Notes: generated by a model not told the origin, from the letters alone. Positions 19,554-29,255 are shown, numbered from the stretch's first letter. The stretch: DNA of 64,000 bases from Clostridium sulfidigenes (GCF_000732635.1 NZ_JPMD01000013.1:1-64000); one strand, 5' to 3'. Translations and numbers: made by a program.

Positions 19554-20813
19554 CTAGAATATAATTCCCCACATTATTGTAGAAACTAAAGTCATTGATA
19601 ATCCTACTAAAGATTCATATGGTATTAATTTTAAACGCTGTCCTATGCTCATCCCTGTTGCTCCTGCTGTTGCATGGAAGAAAGAACCATGTGGTAGATG
19701 ATCAAGAACTGTAGCTCCAGCATGGACCATCGCCGCTCCTCCTATAGGTGATATACCTACTCCCACTATGGCTTGTGAGAATGTAGCTGATGCTATAGTT
19801 GACCCTGAGGTTGTTGAAGCTGTAGCAGCACACATTAATATTCCAGAAATAGGTGCCAATACAAAGGCTGGCATATTTAGAGCATTAAGCACTCCTATAG
19901 TTGTAGCCTGTAATCCTGATGCCTTTATTATTCCTGCTACAGTACCTGTTCCTATTAAAAGTATTGCTACAGGCATCATTTTAGATAATCCAAAGGTTAG
20001 ATATTCGTTAATATTTTTACCTTTACCCATAACTAAAACTCCTATAATACCTCCAACTGGCAATGCTATAAGTGGATCTATTGATATTCCTACTAATGGT
20101 CTAAGTGATAGTAAAATTATAGTTACAACTGGACCAATTATTGCTGCAAAGAAAGATGGTAGTTCCACCTCTTCAACTTCTTCTATTTTTGTTTCTTTTG
20201 CACCTTTATACTTTTTATTAAGTAAAGAAGTCAATATTACTGTAACTACAAGTCCAACTATGGCAGGAATTATATTAGCTACCATTAAAGATGACAATTC
20301 TACTCCAAAATTTTCTGCTGCTGCTATGGTATTAGGGTTTGGCGATACTATATTTCCTGCCTTACCTCCACCAATCATAGCTAAAAGTATAACCATAGGT
20401 GAATATCCTAATTTCTTCGCTATTGCAAGGGCTATAGGTGCTACTGTTATTACTGCTACATCTATAAATACTCCAACAGCTGTTAGTATCATGGTTGATA
20501 ACGCTATGGCAAATAGCGCTCTTTTCTCACCTAAGCTTTTTACAATTTGATCTGCAATTTTTGCTGCTGCTCCTGTCTTAATAAGTACTCCTGCTAAAAC
20601 TCCAGAGGTCACTATACGAAGAATTGCTGGCATAATATCTTTTGCTCCGCTTATCATTACACTTACAGTTCCTTCAATTCCAGCTCCACCTACTAACCCT
20701 CCAACTACTGCACCTAATATTAAACTATATACAGGTTGTACTTTTTTAATGATTAATACTATGGCTACTACAAGTCCAAGTAAAGCTCCTAATGTTGTAA
20801 TCTGTACTTCCAT
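19554..20813 (-). CDS. GntP-family permease, probable glycerate transporter
   Basis: 419 aa, about 12-14 membrane segments, full length for GntP (gluconate:H+ symporter) proteins. Visible hallmarks are GGGKAGNIVSPNPNTIAAAENFGV and SGSTIASATFSQA near the C-terminal third. It lies 24 nt after the glycerate kinase gene in the same operon, so glycerate is the most likely substrate (inference from context). I chose ATG at 20813 because the upstream in-frame GTG (20822) sits inside the GGGGTGA ribosome binding site. Confidence 0.88.
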   Translation of the reverse strand: MEVQITTLGALLGLVVAIVLIIKKVQPVYSLILGAVVGGLVGGAGIEGTVSVMISGAKDIMPAILRIVTSGVLAGVLIKTGAAAKIADQIVKSLGEKRALFAIALSTMILTAVGVFIDVAVITVAPIALAIAKKLGYSPMVILLAMIGGGKAGNIVSPNPNTIAAAENFGVELSSLMVANIIPAIVGLVVTVILTSLLNKKYKGAKETKIEEVEEVELPSFFAAIIGPVVTIILLSLRPLVGISIDPLIALPVGGIIGVLVMGKGKNINEYLTFGLSKMMPVAILLIGTGTVAGIIKASGLQATTIGVLNALNMPAFVLAPISGILMCAATASTTSGSTIASATFSQAIVGVGISPIGGAAMVHAGATVLDHLPHGSFFHATAGATGMSIGQRLKLIPYESLVGLSMTLVSTIMWGIIF

Positions 20814-20837
20814 TATCGTCACCCCTATTTAAGATTT

Positions 20838-21980
20838 TTATTCTTTCATTGTCTTTATAAGTCTAAAAATTTGTGTCATTGTTGATGTCATATTCTTTAT
20901 AGCTGTTTCTTTATTAACTGCTTCTTCTATAGTCATAGCCGAATTTATTATAGAAAAATAGGCATCTATTCCTTCTTCATTACACTTAACAGCATCTTCT
21001 GTAGTGCATCCTGCCACTGCTATTACCTTAACCTTATGTTTTTTAGCAAGCTTAGCAACTCCTATAGGCGCTTTTCCCATGGCAGTTTGATTATCTAGTC
21101 TACCCTCGCCAGTAATAACTAAATCTGCATCCTTTATAGCTTCTTCTAACTTAATTTCTTCTAATATTATCTTAATTCCAGATTCTAGTTTTGAATTTAA
21201 GAATCCTAAAAATGCAAATCCAAGTCCACCTGCTGCTCCCACACCTTCTGTCTCAGCTATATCTTTTCCTAAGTCTTTTTTAACCACCTGTGCAAAATTT
21301 CTAAGTCCTCTATCTAATTCTTTCACCATATCAAGAGTTGCACCTTTTTGTGGTCCATAAACATAGGCTGCTCCATTTTCTCCATACAAAGGATTGGTCA
21401 CATCACAAGCTATTTTGAAGGTACACTCATCTAGCTCCTTCAATTTATTATGTGTTTTTATAGTTTTTATCTTATTTAATACCTGGCCACCAAAACCAAC
21501 AGGTTCATTATTTTCATCATAAAACTCATATCCTAAGGCCTGTAGCATTCCTACTCCTGCATCATTAGTAGCACTTCCACCTATTCCAACTATAAAATTC
21601 CTACAGCCCTTTTCTATGGCAGCTTTTATTATTTCTCCCACTCCATAGGTAGTAGTTTTCAAAGGATTCCTTAGTTCTGGTGGAACTAGTGCAAAACCTG
21701 ATGCTTGAGCCATTTCTATTATCGCTGTATTGGTATCCTTTAATATCCCATACTTAGCGTCTACTTTTTCTTCTACTGGGCCTGTAACAGATACAATTTC
21801 TCCTTCACCATTCATGCCTTCTACTAAGGCATCTACAGTTCCCTCTCCCCCATCTGCTAAGGGCATTATTTTTATATCTGAATTATTATCTACATTCAAT
21901 ATTCCTGTTTTTATTGCATTAGCTGCTTCAATTGAAGTCAAACTTCCCTTTAAAGAATCTATAGAAATTACAATTTTCAT
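20838..21980 (-). CDS. Glycerate kinase (GarK/GlxK family)
   Basis: 380 aa, the family's usual length. It phosphorylates D-glycerate with ATP, feeding glycolysis as 2- or 3-phosphoglycerate. Family blocks include DSLKGSLTSIEAANAI (8 on), MPLADGGEGTVDAL, GIGGSATNDAGVGMLQALG and DLVITGEGRLDNQTAMGK. It is downstream of a CdaR-type regulator and upstream of a GntP permease, a known arrangement for glycerate use. Very strong AAAGGAGGAGG before the ATG. A nested palindrome upstream (22143-22250) is the probable control region. Confidence 0.93.
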   Translation of the reverse strand: MKIVISIDSLKGSLTSIEAANAIKTGILNVDNNSDIKIMPLADGGEGTVDALVEGMNGEGEIVSVTGPVEEKVDAKYGILKDTNTAIIEMAQASGFALVPPELRNPLKTTTYGVGEIIKAAIEKGCRNFIVGIGGSATNDAGVGMLQALGYEFYDENNEPVGFGGQVLNKIKTIKTHNKLKELDECTFKIACDVTNPLYGENGAAYVYGPQKGATLDMVKELDRGLRNFAQVVKKDLGKDIAETEGVGAAGGLGFAFLGFLNSKLESGIKIILEEIKLEEAIKDADLVITGEGRLDNQTAMGKAPIGVAKLAKKHKVKVIAVAGCTTEDAVKCNEEGIDAYFSIINSAMTIEEAVNKETAIKNMTSTMTQIFRLIKTMKE

Positions 21981-22142
21981 TGCTACCTCCTCCTTTTATC
22001 AAATTATATCAAAGGATTTTTGTCACTTCTATGTTACATACAACAAAATAATACGTTTTCACCTCTTTATTTTTGTTATATCTAATATTGAATTTTTAAT
22101 TTTAAAATCCTTCATAAAAATAATTTTACTTATAAATAAAAA

Positions 22143-22250
22143 TATCTCAAAATTGGTTATAATTAATCCTTATTTTTATTTGATTTATATCTACTATTCC
22201 TTGTAGATATAATCTCAATAAAAACTTCAGATTTAATCAATTTTGAGATA
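22143..22250. promoter_or_regulatory. Nested palindrome, candidate CdaR operator / control region of the glycerate operon
   Basis: An outer 13-bp inverted repeat, TATCTCAAAATTG (22143-22155) and CAATTTTGAGATA (22238-22250), encloses an inner one, GATTTATATCTAC (22182-22194) with GTAGATATAATC (22203-22214). It lies between the regulator stop and the kinase start, where the operon promoter is expected. The role as operator (rather than terminator of the regulator gene) is inferred. Confidence 0.5.
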
Positions 22251-22284
22251 ATTCATTATTAAAAATTTCTTTGCAATTTACCTT

Positions 22285-23370
22285 TTATGATAATTTTATA
22301 GCTAAATAAAGTATTACGGATTCATTAAATTTTCTTGGATTAAACCCTGATTTATCATATATTCTTTCTAATCTGTACTGAAGGGTATTTTTATGTACAT
22401 ATAGCTCTTCTGCAGTTTGTTTTAGAGACATATCATTTTTATAATAAACCTCCAATAGATTTATATCCTCTTCATCAAGAGATTTTAATACCTTATCCTT
22501 ATACTGATTTTTTGTTTCAGTATCTACACTCTCTAAAATAAGCTCTAAATTCAAGCTATCAAGATAAGTTAAAATATCATGGTTTTCAGCGGAGTACTTA
22601 AGGGCAATTCTAGCTTCTTCATAGGATTTATACGCTTCATATAAACCCTTTAACCTCCCTACTCCCCCAGTTAAAATTCCATGATACTTACTTAATGTTT
22701 CCAAATGAGTGTTTCTTAATTTATTATATCTTTCCTGGTTTACTAACGCTATGAATTCATTAGGATAAATATATAGCTTGAATATATTACCAATATCATC
22801 CAATACACCTTTTATATGGTTCTCTATAGTCTCTAGTTCTCTAAGATTATGATACTTATTTATCTTTAAAATAACTATTGCAAACTGCTGATCTAACTCT
22901 ATTCCAAATTCCTGAAGAATATTTTCAATTTCATTTTTATCTTCGACATTATTATATATCAACGACTTTACAACATAATTTATTCTCTGTTTATCTGCTT
23001 CATACTTATAATTTAGCTGCTGTTCTTTTATAAATATTTCTGTGATTTTAGTGACTAAAAATCCAAATTTACTAACTTCACTAGGCTCTCCAGTTATACC
23101 GATAGCACCTACTGCAATATTGTTTATTTTTATGGGATAGTTTATACCTTTTCTACTTCCTTTATATTCCTCATTATCTTCAACAGTTACATTACTCAAA
23201 GTTTTTATAGCATTATATCCTGCTTGATGAAAGGTGTTAAGTCTAGATTTATCTGTACTACCTATAATTATCCCATTAATATCTATAAAATTTATATCTT
23301 TATCTACAACCTCTTTAACTGCATTTACTATTTCTTGAGCTAAGTTAAAATTGATTTTATTAATTATCAT
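22285..23370 (-). CDS. CdaR/PucR-family transcriptional regulator
   Basis: 361 aa. The N-terminal sugar-diacid recognition domain (about 1-135; AQEIVNAV, INYPIKINNIAVGAIGITG) is followed by a GGDEF-like middle region (about 140-285) and a C-terminal PucR-type helix-turn-helix (MSLKQTAEELYVHKNTLQYRLERI). This is the CdaR architecture, whose members activate glycerate, glucarate and galactarate genes. It precedes glycerate kinase and permease genes on the same strand, so it is very likely their activator responding to glycerate. The predicted site is the nested palindrome downstream. Confidence 0.88.
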   Translation of the reverse strand: MIINKINFNLAQEIVNAVKEVVDKDINFIDINGIIIGSTDKSRLNTFHQAGYNAIKTLSNVTVEDNEEYKGSRKGINYPIKINNIAVGAIGITGEPSEVSKFGFLVTKITEIFIKEQQLNYKYEADKQRINYVVKSLIYNNVEDKNEIENILQEFGIELDQQFAIVILKINKYHNLRELETIENHIKGVLDDIGNIFKLYIYPNEFIALVNQERYNKLRNTHLETLSKYHGILTGGVGRLKGLYEAYKSYEEARIALKYSAENHDILTYLDSLNLELILESVDTETKNQYKDKVLKSLDEEDINLLEVYYKNDMSLKQTAEELYVHKNTLQYRLERIYDKSGFNPRKFNESVILYLAIKLS

Positions 23371-23445
23371 AATTTAAATCATCTCCTTGTGAAGCACTAT
23401 ATACAAACTTAAAGGAGGTTACCTTGTAACAAATATTATATACCA

Positions 23446-24609
23446 CTAAATTAATTCATCCTGCTTTAATAAATTAAACAATGTAGGATTCAAATTAAAT
23501 TCATTCATTAAAGCATTAACCTCTGAAAGTGCCTTTTCCTTTTTTTCCTTAGCTATACTAGCCTTTGATGCCCTAATTAATATGTTTTTAGGAGAATGAG
23601 CTATATCTATAAATTCTAAAAGCTGAGTTTTATATCCTACAGATTCTAAACGATTTCCTCTTACTGCATCAGTCATGAGAGCTGCTACTCTTTCTTGAAC
23701 TATGCCGTATCTAGTAAGTATAGATAAGGATTCTGTGTTCATTTGCTTATTAAACTCATGCTGACAACAAGGTACAGAAAAAATCATTTTGCTATTCCAT
23801 TTAATAGCATTATATAATGCATAATCTGTAGCAGTATCACAAGCATGTAAGGTAATTACCATATCAACCTTATCATTATATTTAAATCCATTTATATCTC
23901 CCAGTTCGAAGTGTAAGTTTTCATAATTATATCTTTTAGCTATATCATTACACTTTTCGATTACATCCTTCTTAAGATCTAGACCTATCATCTTAACATT
24001 AATTTTCTTAATCTCTACAAAGTAGTAATATAGTACAAAGGTTAAATAAGATTTCCCACATCCAAAATCTAAAATTGTAAGCTCTTTATAATCATTCTTT
24101 TTAATTTCATCATCAATGATTTCAACAAATCTATTTATTTGTTTATACTTATCATACTTAGAATTTACCACTTTGCCTTCTTTAGTGAAGATTCCTAAAT
24201 CTATAAGGGGCTCAATTATCATTCCTTCTTTAAGGATATAATTCTTTTCTTTATTATGTTCTTTATTAATAAGACTTTCATTATTGCTTGTTTTCTTTCC
24301 TAAATGAACTTTACCCTTTTTAGATATTCTTAAATCAAAGGTAATATTACTTGCCCAAGCAGAAACTTGTTTATAATTATCCATTGTATACTCTAAGACT
24401 TTTTCCTTTAATAAATCTAAATGAATATTTTCATGAAATACCTGCTTATCAGTATACTTTTCTATTTGATAATACTCCTTCGAGTTGTTTTCCTTTAATA
24501 TAAATATTATTTTGTTATATTCTATATCTTTATTCATCTTATTACTAATAACTAATTTTATAATATGTTCTTTTGTAATTTCATCAATTGCTTTTCTTAA
24601 TTCTTCCAT
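23446..24609 (-). CDS. Class I SAM-dependent methyltransferase (METTL25/RRNAD1-like)
   Basis: 387 aa. An N-terminal region (about 1-130) of unknown role precedes a Rossmann methyltransferase domain with the SAM motif I LDFGCGKSYLTFVL, acidic loop MIGLDLKKDVIEKC and the unusual LHACDTATDYALY and SVPCCQHEF. The last two recall the Methyltransf_32 group (eukaryotic METTL25/RRNAD1 and bacterial relatives), from memory. The target is unknown; RNA or protein are both possible. It is separated from the betaine operon by a terminator. Confidence 0.72.
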   Translation of the reverse strand: MEELRKAIDEITKEHIIKLVISNKMNKDIEYNKIIFILKENNSKEYYQIEKYTDKQVFHENIHLDLLKEKVLEYTMDNYKQVSAWASNITFDLRISKKGKVHLGKKTSNNESLINKEHNKEKNYILKEGMIIEPLIDLGIFTKEGKVVNSKYDKYKQINRFVEIIDDEIKKNDYKELTILDFGCGKSYLTFVLYYYFVEIKKINVKMIGLDLKKDVIEKCNDIAKRYNYENLHFELGDINGFKYNDKVDMVITLHACDTATDYALYNAIKWNSKMIFSVPCCQHEFNKQMNTESLSILTRYGIVQERVAALMTDAVRGNRLESVGYKTQLLEFIDIAHSPKNILIRASKASIAKEKKEKALSEVNALMNEFNLNPTLFNLLKQDELI

Positions 24610-24676
24610 CTTTACACACCTTACTATTTATATTTGTATCTATTGTATCATATATTAAATTATTGTGTTCTAAAAA

Positions 24677-24697
24677 AAGGGAGTCTATGACTCCCTT
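24677..24697 (-). terminator. Rho-independent terminator after the BCCT transporter gene
   Basis: AAGGGAGTC (24677-24685) and GACTCCCTT (24689-24697) with a 3-nt loop, followed on the minus strand by a T-run (complement of 24672-24678). It ends the betaine operon. Confidence 0.87.
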
Positions 24698-24749
24698 AAA
24701 CTTTATAAATTAACTTAATATATACCTTACAATCTATCTAAATCGCTAA

Positions 24750-26291
24750 TTATATCTTTTCAGTTTTCAGTGCCTTCCACAGTGAAACGCAACATAAAAG
24801 CATTACTATAATAAACGGAAATGCAGCAACTACGGATGCTGTTTGTAATGATGCTAATCCACCTGATAACAATAAAGCTGTAGCTAGCAGTGCCTGAAGT
24901 ATGCCCCATATTATTTTCTTTTTATTAGATGGATTTAAATCTCCATTTGAGGATAACATACCTAACACAAAAGTTGCTGAGTTAGCTGAAGTAATGAAGA
25001 AAGTACCTAATAATATTATAGTAAATACTGAAATTATACTTCCTAGTGGATATTTAGTTATAACTTGGAAGAATGCAGTTTCTGGTGATGCTGCTAAGTT
25101 CTTTAATACATCCATTGTGAGCTCGCCAGTAATACCAAGATTTACTCCAAGAGTTCCAAAAACTGAGAACCAAATTATAGATACAATACTTGGTGCTACA
25201 ATAACTCCAATTATAAACTCTCTAATAGTTCTTCCTTTGGATATTCTAGCAATAAATACTCCTACAAAAGGTGCCCAAGCAATCCACCACGCCCAGTAAA
25301 ATATTCTCCAACTATTTACCCATTTATTACTTGCAAAAGGTTCAATATGCAGGCTACTCTCTATAAACTCTGCTAGATAACCACCTGTACCATTTAAAAA
25401 AGTATTTATTATCTTTATGGTTGGTCCTATAAATAGAGATAAAATTAAAATCCCAAAAGCAATTACCAAGTTTATATTTGATATTGCACTAATTCCTTTT
25501 TCAATCCCACTAACTGCAGTCCAAATAACTATTACTGTTATGACAAATATTATAATTAACTGAACTATAGGCGTTTCTGGAACTCCAAACATATAACTTA
25601 ATCCACTATTAATTTGTAGTGTTCCAAGTCCTAAAGAAGTTGCAACTCCAGCTACTGTGGCAAATACTGCAAGTATATCAATAGTTTTACCAATTGGTCC
25701 ATTTACTCTTTCTTCTCCTAATAATGGAATAAATATGCTGCTAATTAGTCCAGGTTTATTTTTTCTAAATTGAAAATATGCTAGAGCAAGACCTATAATG
25801 CTATAATTTGCCCAAGGGTGGAATCCCCAATGCATAAAAGAAGATTTAAAAGCAAAATTTGCAGCTTCAACGGAACCTGGATCCATACCTTCTATTGGTG
25901 CTACAAAGTGAGATATAGGCTCTGCAATTCCCCAAAATACTAGTCCTATTCCCATACCTGCTCCAAATAGCATTGCAAACCAAGCAACGGTGCTATATTC
26001 TGGTTTTGAGTCATCCGGGCCAAGTTTTATTTTCCCAAATTTACTAAATGCTAATACTACTGCGAATACTACAAATATCATCATAGAAAGCAGGTATGCC
26101 CAGCCAAATTTTTCAGTTAAAAAATTAAGAGCACTATTGGATATTTTTTCAAAACCACTTTTATCTAAAATTCCCCAAAATACAATAGCAAAAGTTATAA
26201 TCAATGAAATAATAAAAACTGAATTTGTCCCTTGCTTTCTTTTAGTCTTTACATTTAGTGTTGTATTTATATTAGTGTTATTATTCCCCAT
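24750..26291 (-). CDS. BCCT-family transporter, probable glycine betaine importer
   Basis: 513 aa, about twelve membrane helices. The BCCT signature in helix 4-5 is present: GAGMGIGLVFWGIAEPISHF, and later the aromatic segment WRIFYWAWWIAWAPFVGVFIARISKGRTIREF. BCCT carriers take up betaine, choline or carnitine with Na+ or H+. It is the third gene after grdI-grdH, so it most likely feeds betaine to the reductase. The start is ATG at 26291, 8 nt after AAGGAGG; an in-frame extension upstream runs through a hairpin and is not credible. Confidence 0.9.
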   Translation of the reverse strand: MGNNNTNINTTLNVKTKRKQGTNSVFIISLIITFAIVFWGILDKSGFEKISNSALNFLTEKFGWAYLLSMMIFVVFAVVLAFSKFGKIKLGPDDSKPEYSTVAWFAMLFGAGMGIGLVFWGIAEPISHFVAPIEGMDPGSVEAANFAFKSSFMHWGFHPWANYSIIGLALAYFQFRKNKPGLISSIFIPLLGEERVNGPIGKTIDILAVFATVAGVATSLGLGTLQINSGLSYMFGVPETPIVQLIIIFVITVIVIWTAVSGIEKGISAISNINLVIAFGILILSLFIGPTIKIINTFLNGTGGYLAEFIESSLHIEPFASNKWVNSWRIFYWAWWIAWAPFVGVFIARISKGRTIREFIIGVIVAPSIVSIIWFSVFGTLGVNLGITGELTMDVLKNLAASPETAFFQVITKYPLGSIISVFTIILLGTFFITSANSATFVLGMLSSNGDLNPSNKKKIIWGILQALLATALLLSGGLASLQTASVVAAFPFIIVMLLCCVSLWKALKTEKI

Positions 26292-26343
26292 AACAATATC
26301 CTCCTTAAAATTAGAGTAGATAATTATGCCGTAGGTTTTCTTT

Positions 26344-26373
26344 AGGGGCTGTAAATTTACTTTCACAGCCCCT
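26344..26373 (-). other. Stem-loop between grdH and the BCCT gene
   Basis: AGGGGCTGT pairs with ACAGCCCCT (9 bp, 12-nt loop) six nucleotides past the grdH stop. No T-tract follows on the minus strand, so it looks more like an mRNA-stability or processing element setting the ratio of reductase to transporter than a full terminator. Confidence 0.6.
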
Positions 26374-26379
26374 TAAATA

Positions 26380-27690
26380 TTAAAACTTAACTTTAAAAAC
26401 AGTTTGTTCTTTTACATCTGTAGCTAAGGCATCTAATGCAACTCCAACTCTGTGGTAACGAAGTTTCCATTGTTCTTCTTTTGAAGTTCCTGGATCTCCT
26501 AGCGGATATGGAATAGATATAGTAGGAATAATCTTGTTTGCTCCTGCTGTTTTTGAAACTGGAATTAAGTTTGCCATTTGTACAATTGGCATACCTGATT
26601 TTTCAATTTCCTTAACCATGGTTGCACCGCAACGCGTACAAGTTCCTCACGTAGAAACCATTATAACTCCATCTATGCCTTCATTTTTAAGATGAACTAA
26701 AATCTCCTGTGCCATTCTCTTTGCCTCAGCTTGAGTAGTTCCAGTACCAACTGTTGAATAGAAATACTCATGCAATTTTTTGAATTTTCCTTCTTTTTCA
26801 TATACTCTTAATGCATCTATTGGAGCTATTACATTTGGGTCTGCATCTGCTGCTGCAGGATCAAAGCCAGCATGGATTGTTTTATAAACTCCACCTTTTA
26901 GAGCATCTACGCCATCAATATTGTATCTTCCCCATCTTGTTGCAGACGCTGATTGAATTCTATCTGGATTATCTACAGGTACGATGCCTCCTGTATTTAA
27001 AAGTGCTATAGTTGCATTTTTAAGATCTTTAATTGACTCTGCTATAGGTACTATATCTGTTTTAGGAATTGGAAGTTCAGTGGTAAACGGTCTTCCATAT
27101 AATTTATCTATAAGCATTTCTACTGCTCTATCAGCACCCAACTTACCATCTTTTCTCCAAATTTGATGTCTTATCCCTCTAGGATAATATCCTTCTACTT
27201 CAGCACCAAGGGTTTCTTCACCTTTTAAAAGTTTATTTCCAAAGGTTGCCATAGCTTTTATATCACTTCTCATTTTAGCTGCACTATGTCCTCCTACAAA
27301 AACATACATATCTCTTTTAAACATTTCTACCCCAGGATTTTCTATGTGCATAGAAGTAATTACTGGAACATTAAATTCTTCTTTAACAGCATTACAGATT
27401 TCACCACACGCAACACCATATCTTCCTGCTTGAAAAGCTGGGCCTGCAAAGAAAATATCAAATTCTATATTTTTAAGTTCAGATATAATTCTTTTTATAG
27501 CTTCTTCTGTATTAGATCCCATAAAGTTATCTCCACAAATTATTGTATGAGTAACTTCTGCATCTAAGTTTTTATTTAGCTCTATAGCCGGTCCTATTGT
27601 GCCTTCTTTAATTATAGGCTCAAAATCCGCCTTATCTTCTCCACCTATTTGACCAAAGAATTGGTTTATATATATTACTGCCTTTTTCAT
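26380..27690 (-). CDS. grdH: Betaine reductase component B, selenoprotein subunit (in-frame UGA = selenocysteine)
   Basis: 436 aa including Sec348. The UGA at 26647-26649 is followed without frame change by G-T-C-T-R-C-G, giving the VSTUGTCTRCGATM context of the GrdB/GrdF/GrdH family (Sec-x-x-Cys-x-x-Cys). The reading frame continues to a normal stop at 26380, giving the family's usual length. Component B binds the substrate and passes its carboxymethyl group to the selenoprotein A, yielding trimethylamine and acetyl phosphate in the end. Downstream of grdI (18 nt) and upstream of a BCCT carrier, which favours betaine over sarcosine or glycine. Standard gene callers would split it or trim it. 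grdA, grdC/D and selABCD are not in the window. Confidence 0.93.
26621..26633 (-). promoter_or_regulatory. SECIS-like hairpin downstream of the grdH UGA
   Basis: On the mRNA, GUUGC pairs with GCAAC around the 3-nt loop GGU. The loop lies 18-20 nt after the UGA, within the range known for bacterial SECIS elements, and contains the G-U expected for SelB recognition. Confidence 0.65.
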
Positions 27691-27708
27691 TTTATCCCCT
27701 CCTAGTTA

Positions 27709-29034
27709 CTAAAACTCTATCATTGTTTTTGGCGACCAACCACAAACCTGATCTCCACAGAACATAGCATTATTCTCCATTATTATTGATCCATCTGATC
27801 TTACAGAAGGTCCAAGTATCTCATCATTTTCCCAACCACCAGATACACCGTCTCTACCTAGAGATTCTAATTCTCCTATAACAGTTTCCATTGGTGGAAG
27901 AGTTATTAATTCTGACACATTACCACAAGACACTATAGCATCAGCCTTTTCGTCCATAGAAACTAGTGGCTGTGATTGTCCATCTCTTCCAGTACACTCA
28001 TTAGTAAGTCCTACAACTTTTACTCCCGCATCTTCAAGAGCAACTATACAAGCTGTAAAATCTGCATCAGGGTTACCATACCCTTCCTCTGCAACTATTG
28101 CACCATCAGCTCCAATAGACTTTGCAATCTGTGCTACAAATAGTGCGGCACGGTTTTTTTGTTCTAAAGCTACATTCAGATTTGACATTATTATTCCTAA
28201 GAAATTTATTGTCTTTCCATGTTCTTTATAAAGTCTTTTTATTGTAGGATTATTTTGAAATTCATAAGTTGACCATTTAGAAGAGCAAGGCATGAAACTA
28301 CCTGATACCAACGCTCCATCTAAAACTTCATTGGGATGCATAAAGGTTGGTAGCATACGATTCATGTCCCATCCATACAAAAATGTGTTATACCCTAACT
28401 CTTCCATTTGAGATTGAGGTTGCATAACAAATACCATACTTGGAAGTTCATTTACCCTTTTTTCACGTTTTATTACTGGCTTTAGTTCATATTCTTCAAT
28501 TTCTTCTGGTTCTAAATCTTTAACAACACTGCCTATAAATTCTGCAAGTTTATGTCCTGCTTCTCTTAAAGCTTTATTTTTTTTCTGTTGTTCTCTTTTT
28601 TCAAATTCTTCATCTGTATCAGCAACTAGTACTATATTTTTAAGTTGAGAATAGTAGGTATATTTTGCACCTTCTCCACTCATATCAATAAGTCCATCTT
28701 GAAAACCACCCCAATGTTTTCCCACTACCAGCAGACTACAATCCTTCAGTGCATGAGTTCTACCATTACCTGCTTTAACTAAATCTCCTGTATACCCTGG
28801 AAATAATGAATCTCCATTCAATTTTACTCTTGGCTCTATAGCTTCTTTTACTGGCATAAGTCGCACATTGTCACCTGGTTTAACAATAAATAAATCTGCT
28901 TCAATTATGTGCTTGTCCTCTAAAACAAAATCTAATGCTTCCTTTTTATTAATAGTTAGTATTCCTTGAGCAAATTCTGTTTTTTCACCAAAAACTATGT
29001 CTTCCACATGAAAATTTCCAATTTCTAGTTTCAT
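27709..29034 (-). CDS. grdI: Betaine reductase component B proprotein (alpha/beta subunits)
   Basis: 441 aa member of the GrdE/GrdG/GrdI family. In the family the proprotein is cleaved at an internal Cys to give two subunits, the new N-terminus becoming a pyruvoyl-type group. By position (about 27 and 21 kDa products) Cys250 in SFMPCSSKWSTYEFQNNP is the best candidate here; Cys347 (NECTGRDG) is the alternative. It is the first gene of the operon grdI-grdH-BCCT. It forms component B with GrdH. The start follows GGGAGTGGGAGT. A TATAAT -10 box and palindrome lie upstream in the divergent region. Confidence 0.9.
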   Translation of the reverse strand: MKLEIGNFHVEDIVFGEKTEFAQGILTINKKEALDFVLEDKHIIEADLFIVKPGDNVRLMPVKEAIEPRVKLNGDSLFPGYTGDLVKAGNGRTHALKDCSLLVVGKHWGGFQDGLIDMSGEGAKYTYYSQLKNIVLVADTDEEFEKREQQKKNKALREAGHKLAEFIGSVVKDLEPEEIEEYELKPVIKREKRVNELPSMVFVMQPQSQMEELGYNTFLYGWDMNRMLPTFMHPNEVLDGALVSGSFMPCSSKWSTYEFQNNPTIKRLYKEHGKTINFLGIIMSNLNVALEQKNRAALFVAQIAKSIGADGAIVAEEGYGNPDADFTACIVALEDAGVKVVGLTNECTGRDGQSQPLVSMDEKADAIVSCGNVSELITLPPMETVIGELESLGRDGVSGGWENDEILGPSVRSDGSIIMENNAMFCGDQVCGWSPKTMIEF

Positions 29035-29097
29035 ACTCCCACTCCCTTATTATTTTTTAAATTTTCTTAATATTTATAATATTATTTTATCCCTCTA

Positions 29098-29121
29098 ATT
29101 ATATTTTGTAAACGTGTTTAC
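29098..29121 (-). promoter_or_regulatory. grdI promoter -10 box with overlapping palindromic operator
   Basis: The minus strand has TATAAT (complement of 29098-29103). Immediately upstream, inside the -35/-10 spacer, is the interrupted palindrome GTAAAC-N2-GTTTAC (29108-29121); a shifted version AAACGT-N4-ACGTTT extends to 29125. A repressor bound here would block the betaine operon. The divergent TetR protein is the natural candidate. Confidence 0.6.
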
Positions 29122-29207
29122 GTTTTTTCGTTATTTAATTAACAAATTCTATGTATTTAAAAATCAAATAGTTAATCTTATATCATTATAAATTTAAATT
29201 TTAATGT

Positions 29208-29213
29208 TATAAT
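29208..29213 (+). promoter_or_regulatory. Extended -10 box of the TetR gene
   Basis: TGTTATAAT (TGn extension plus TATAAT at 29208-29213), 43 nt before the ATG of the regulator. No good -35 hexamer is seen, consistent with an extended -10 promoter. Confidence 0.5.
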
Positions 29214-29255
29214 AAAGATACATATTAATAATGAGTAAATTAAAGGGGTAATCTT

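Noticed and set aside
19768-20550. 260-codon ORF on the plus strand, antisense to the GntP permease gene
   Set aside because: It mirrors the permease coding frame, lacks a ribosome binding site and has low-complexity Ala/Ile/Pro composition typical of a shadow.
21730-22206. 158-codon plus-strand ORF over the glycerate kinase start and the palindrome
   Set aside because: No ribosome site; it crosses the kinase gene antisense and the hydrophobic tail comes from AT-rich intergenic DNA.
23411-23430. Plus-strand AAAGGAGGT with a nearby TTG between the CdaR-type and methyltransferase genes
   Set aside because: The TTG is followed directly by TAA; no ORF results.
26380-26619. A separate 79-codon gene downstream of a truncated GrdH
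   Set aside because: It is in frame with the upstream part across a UGA in Sec context; one selenoprotein explains both.
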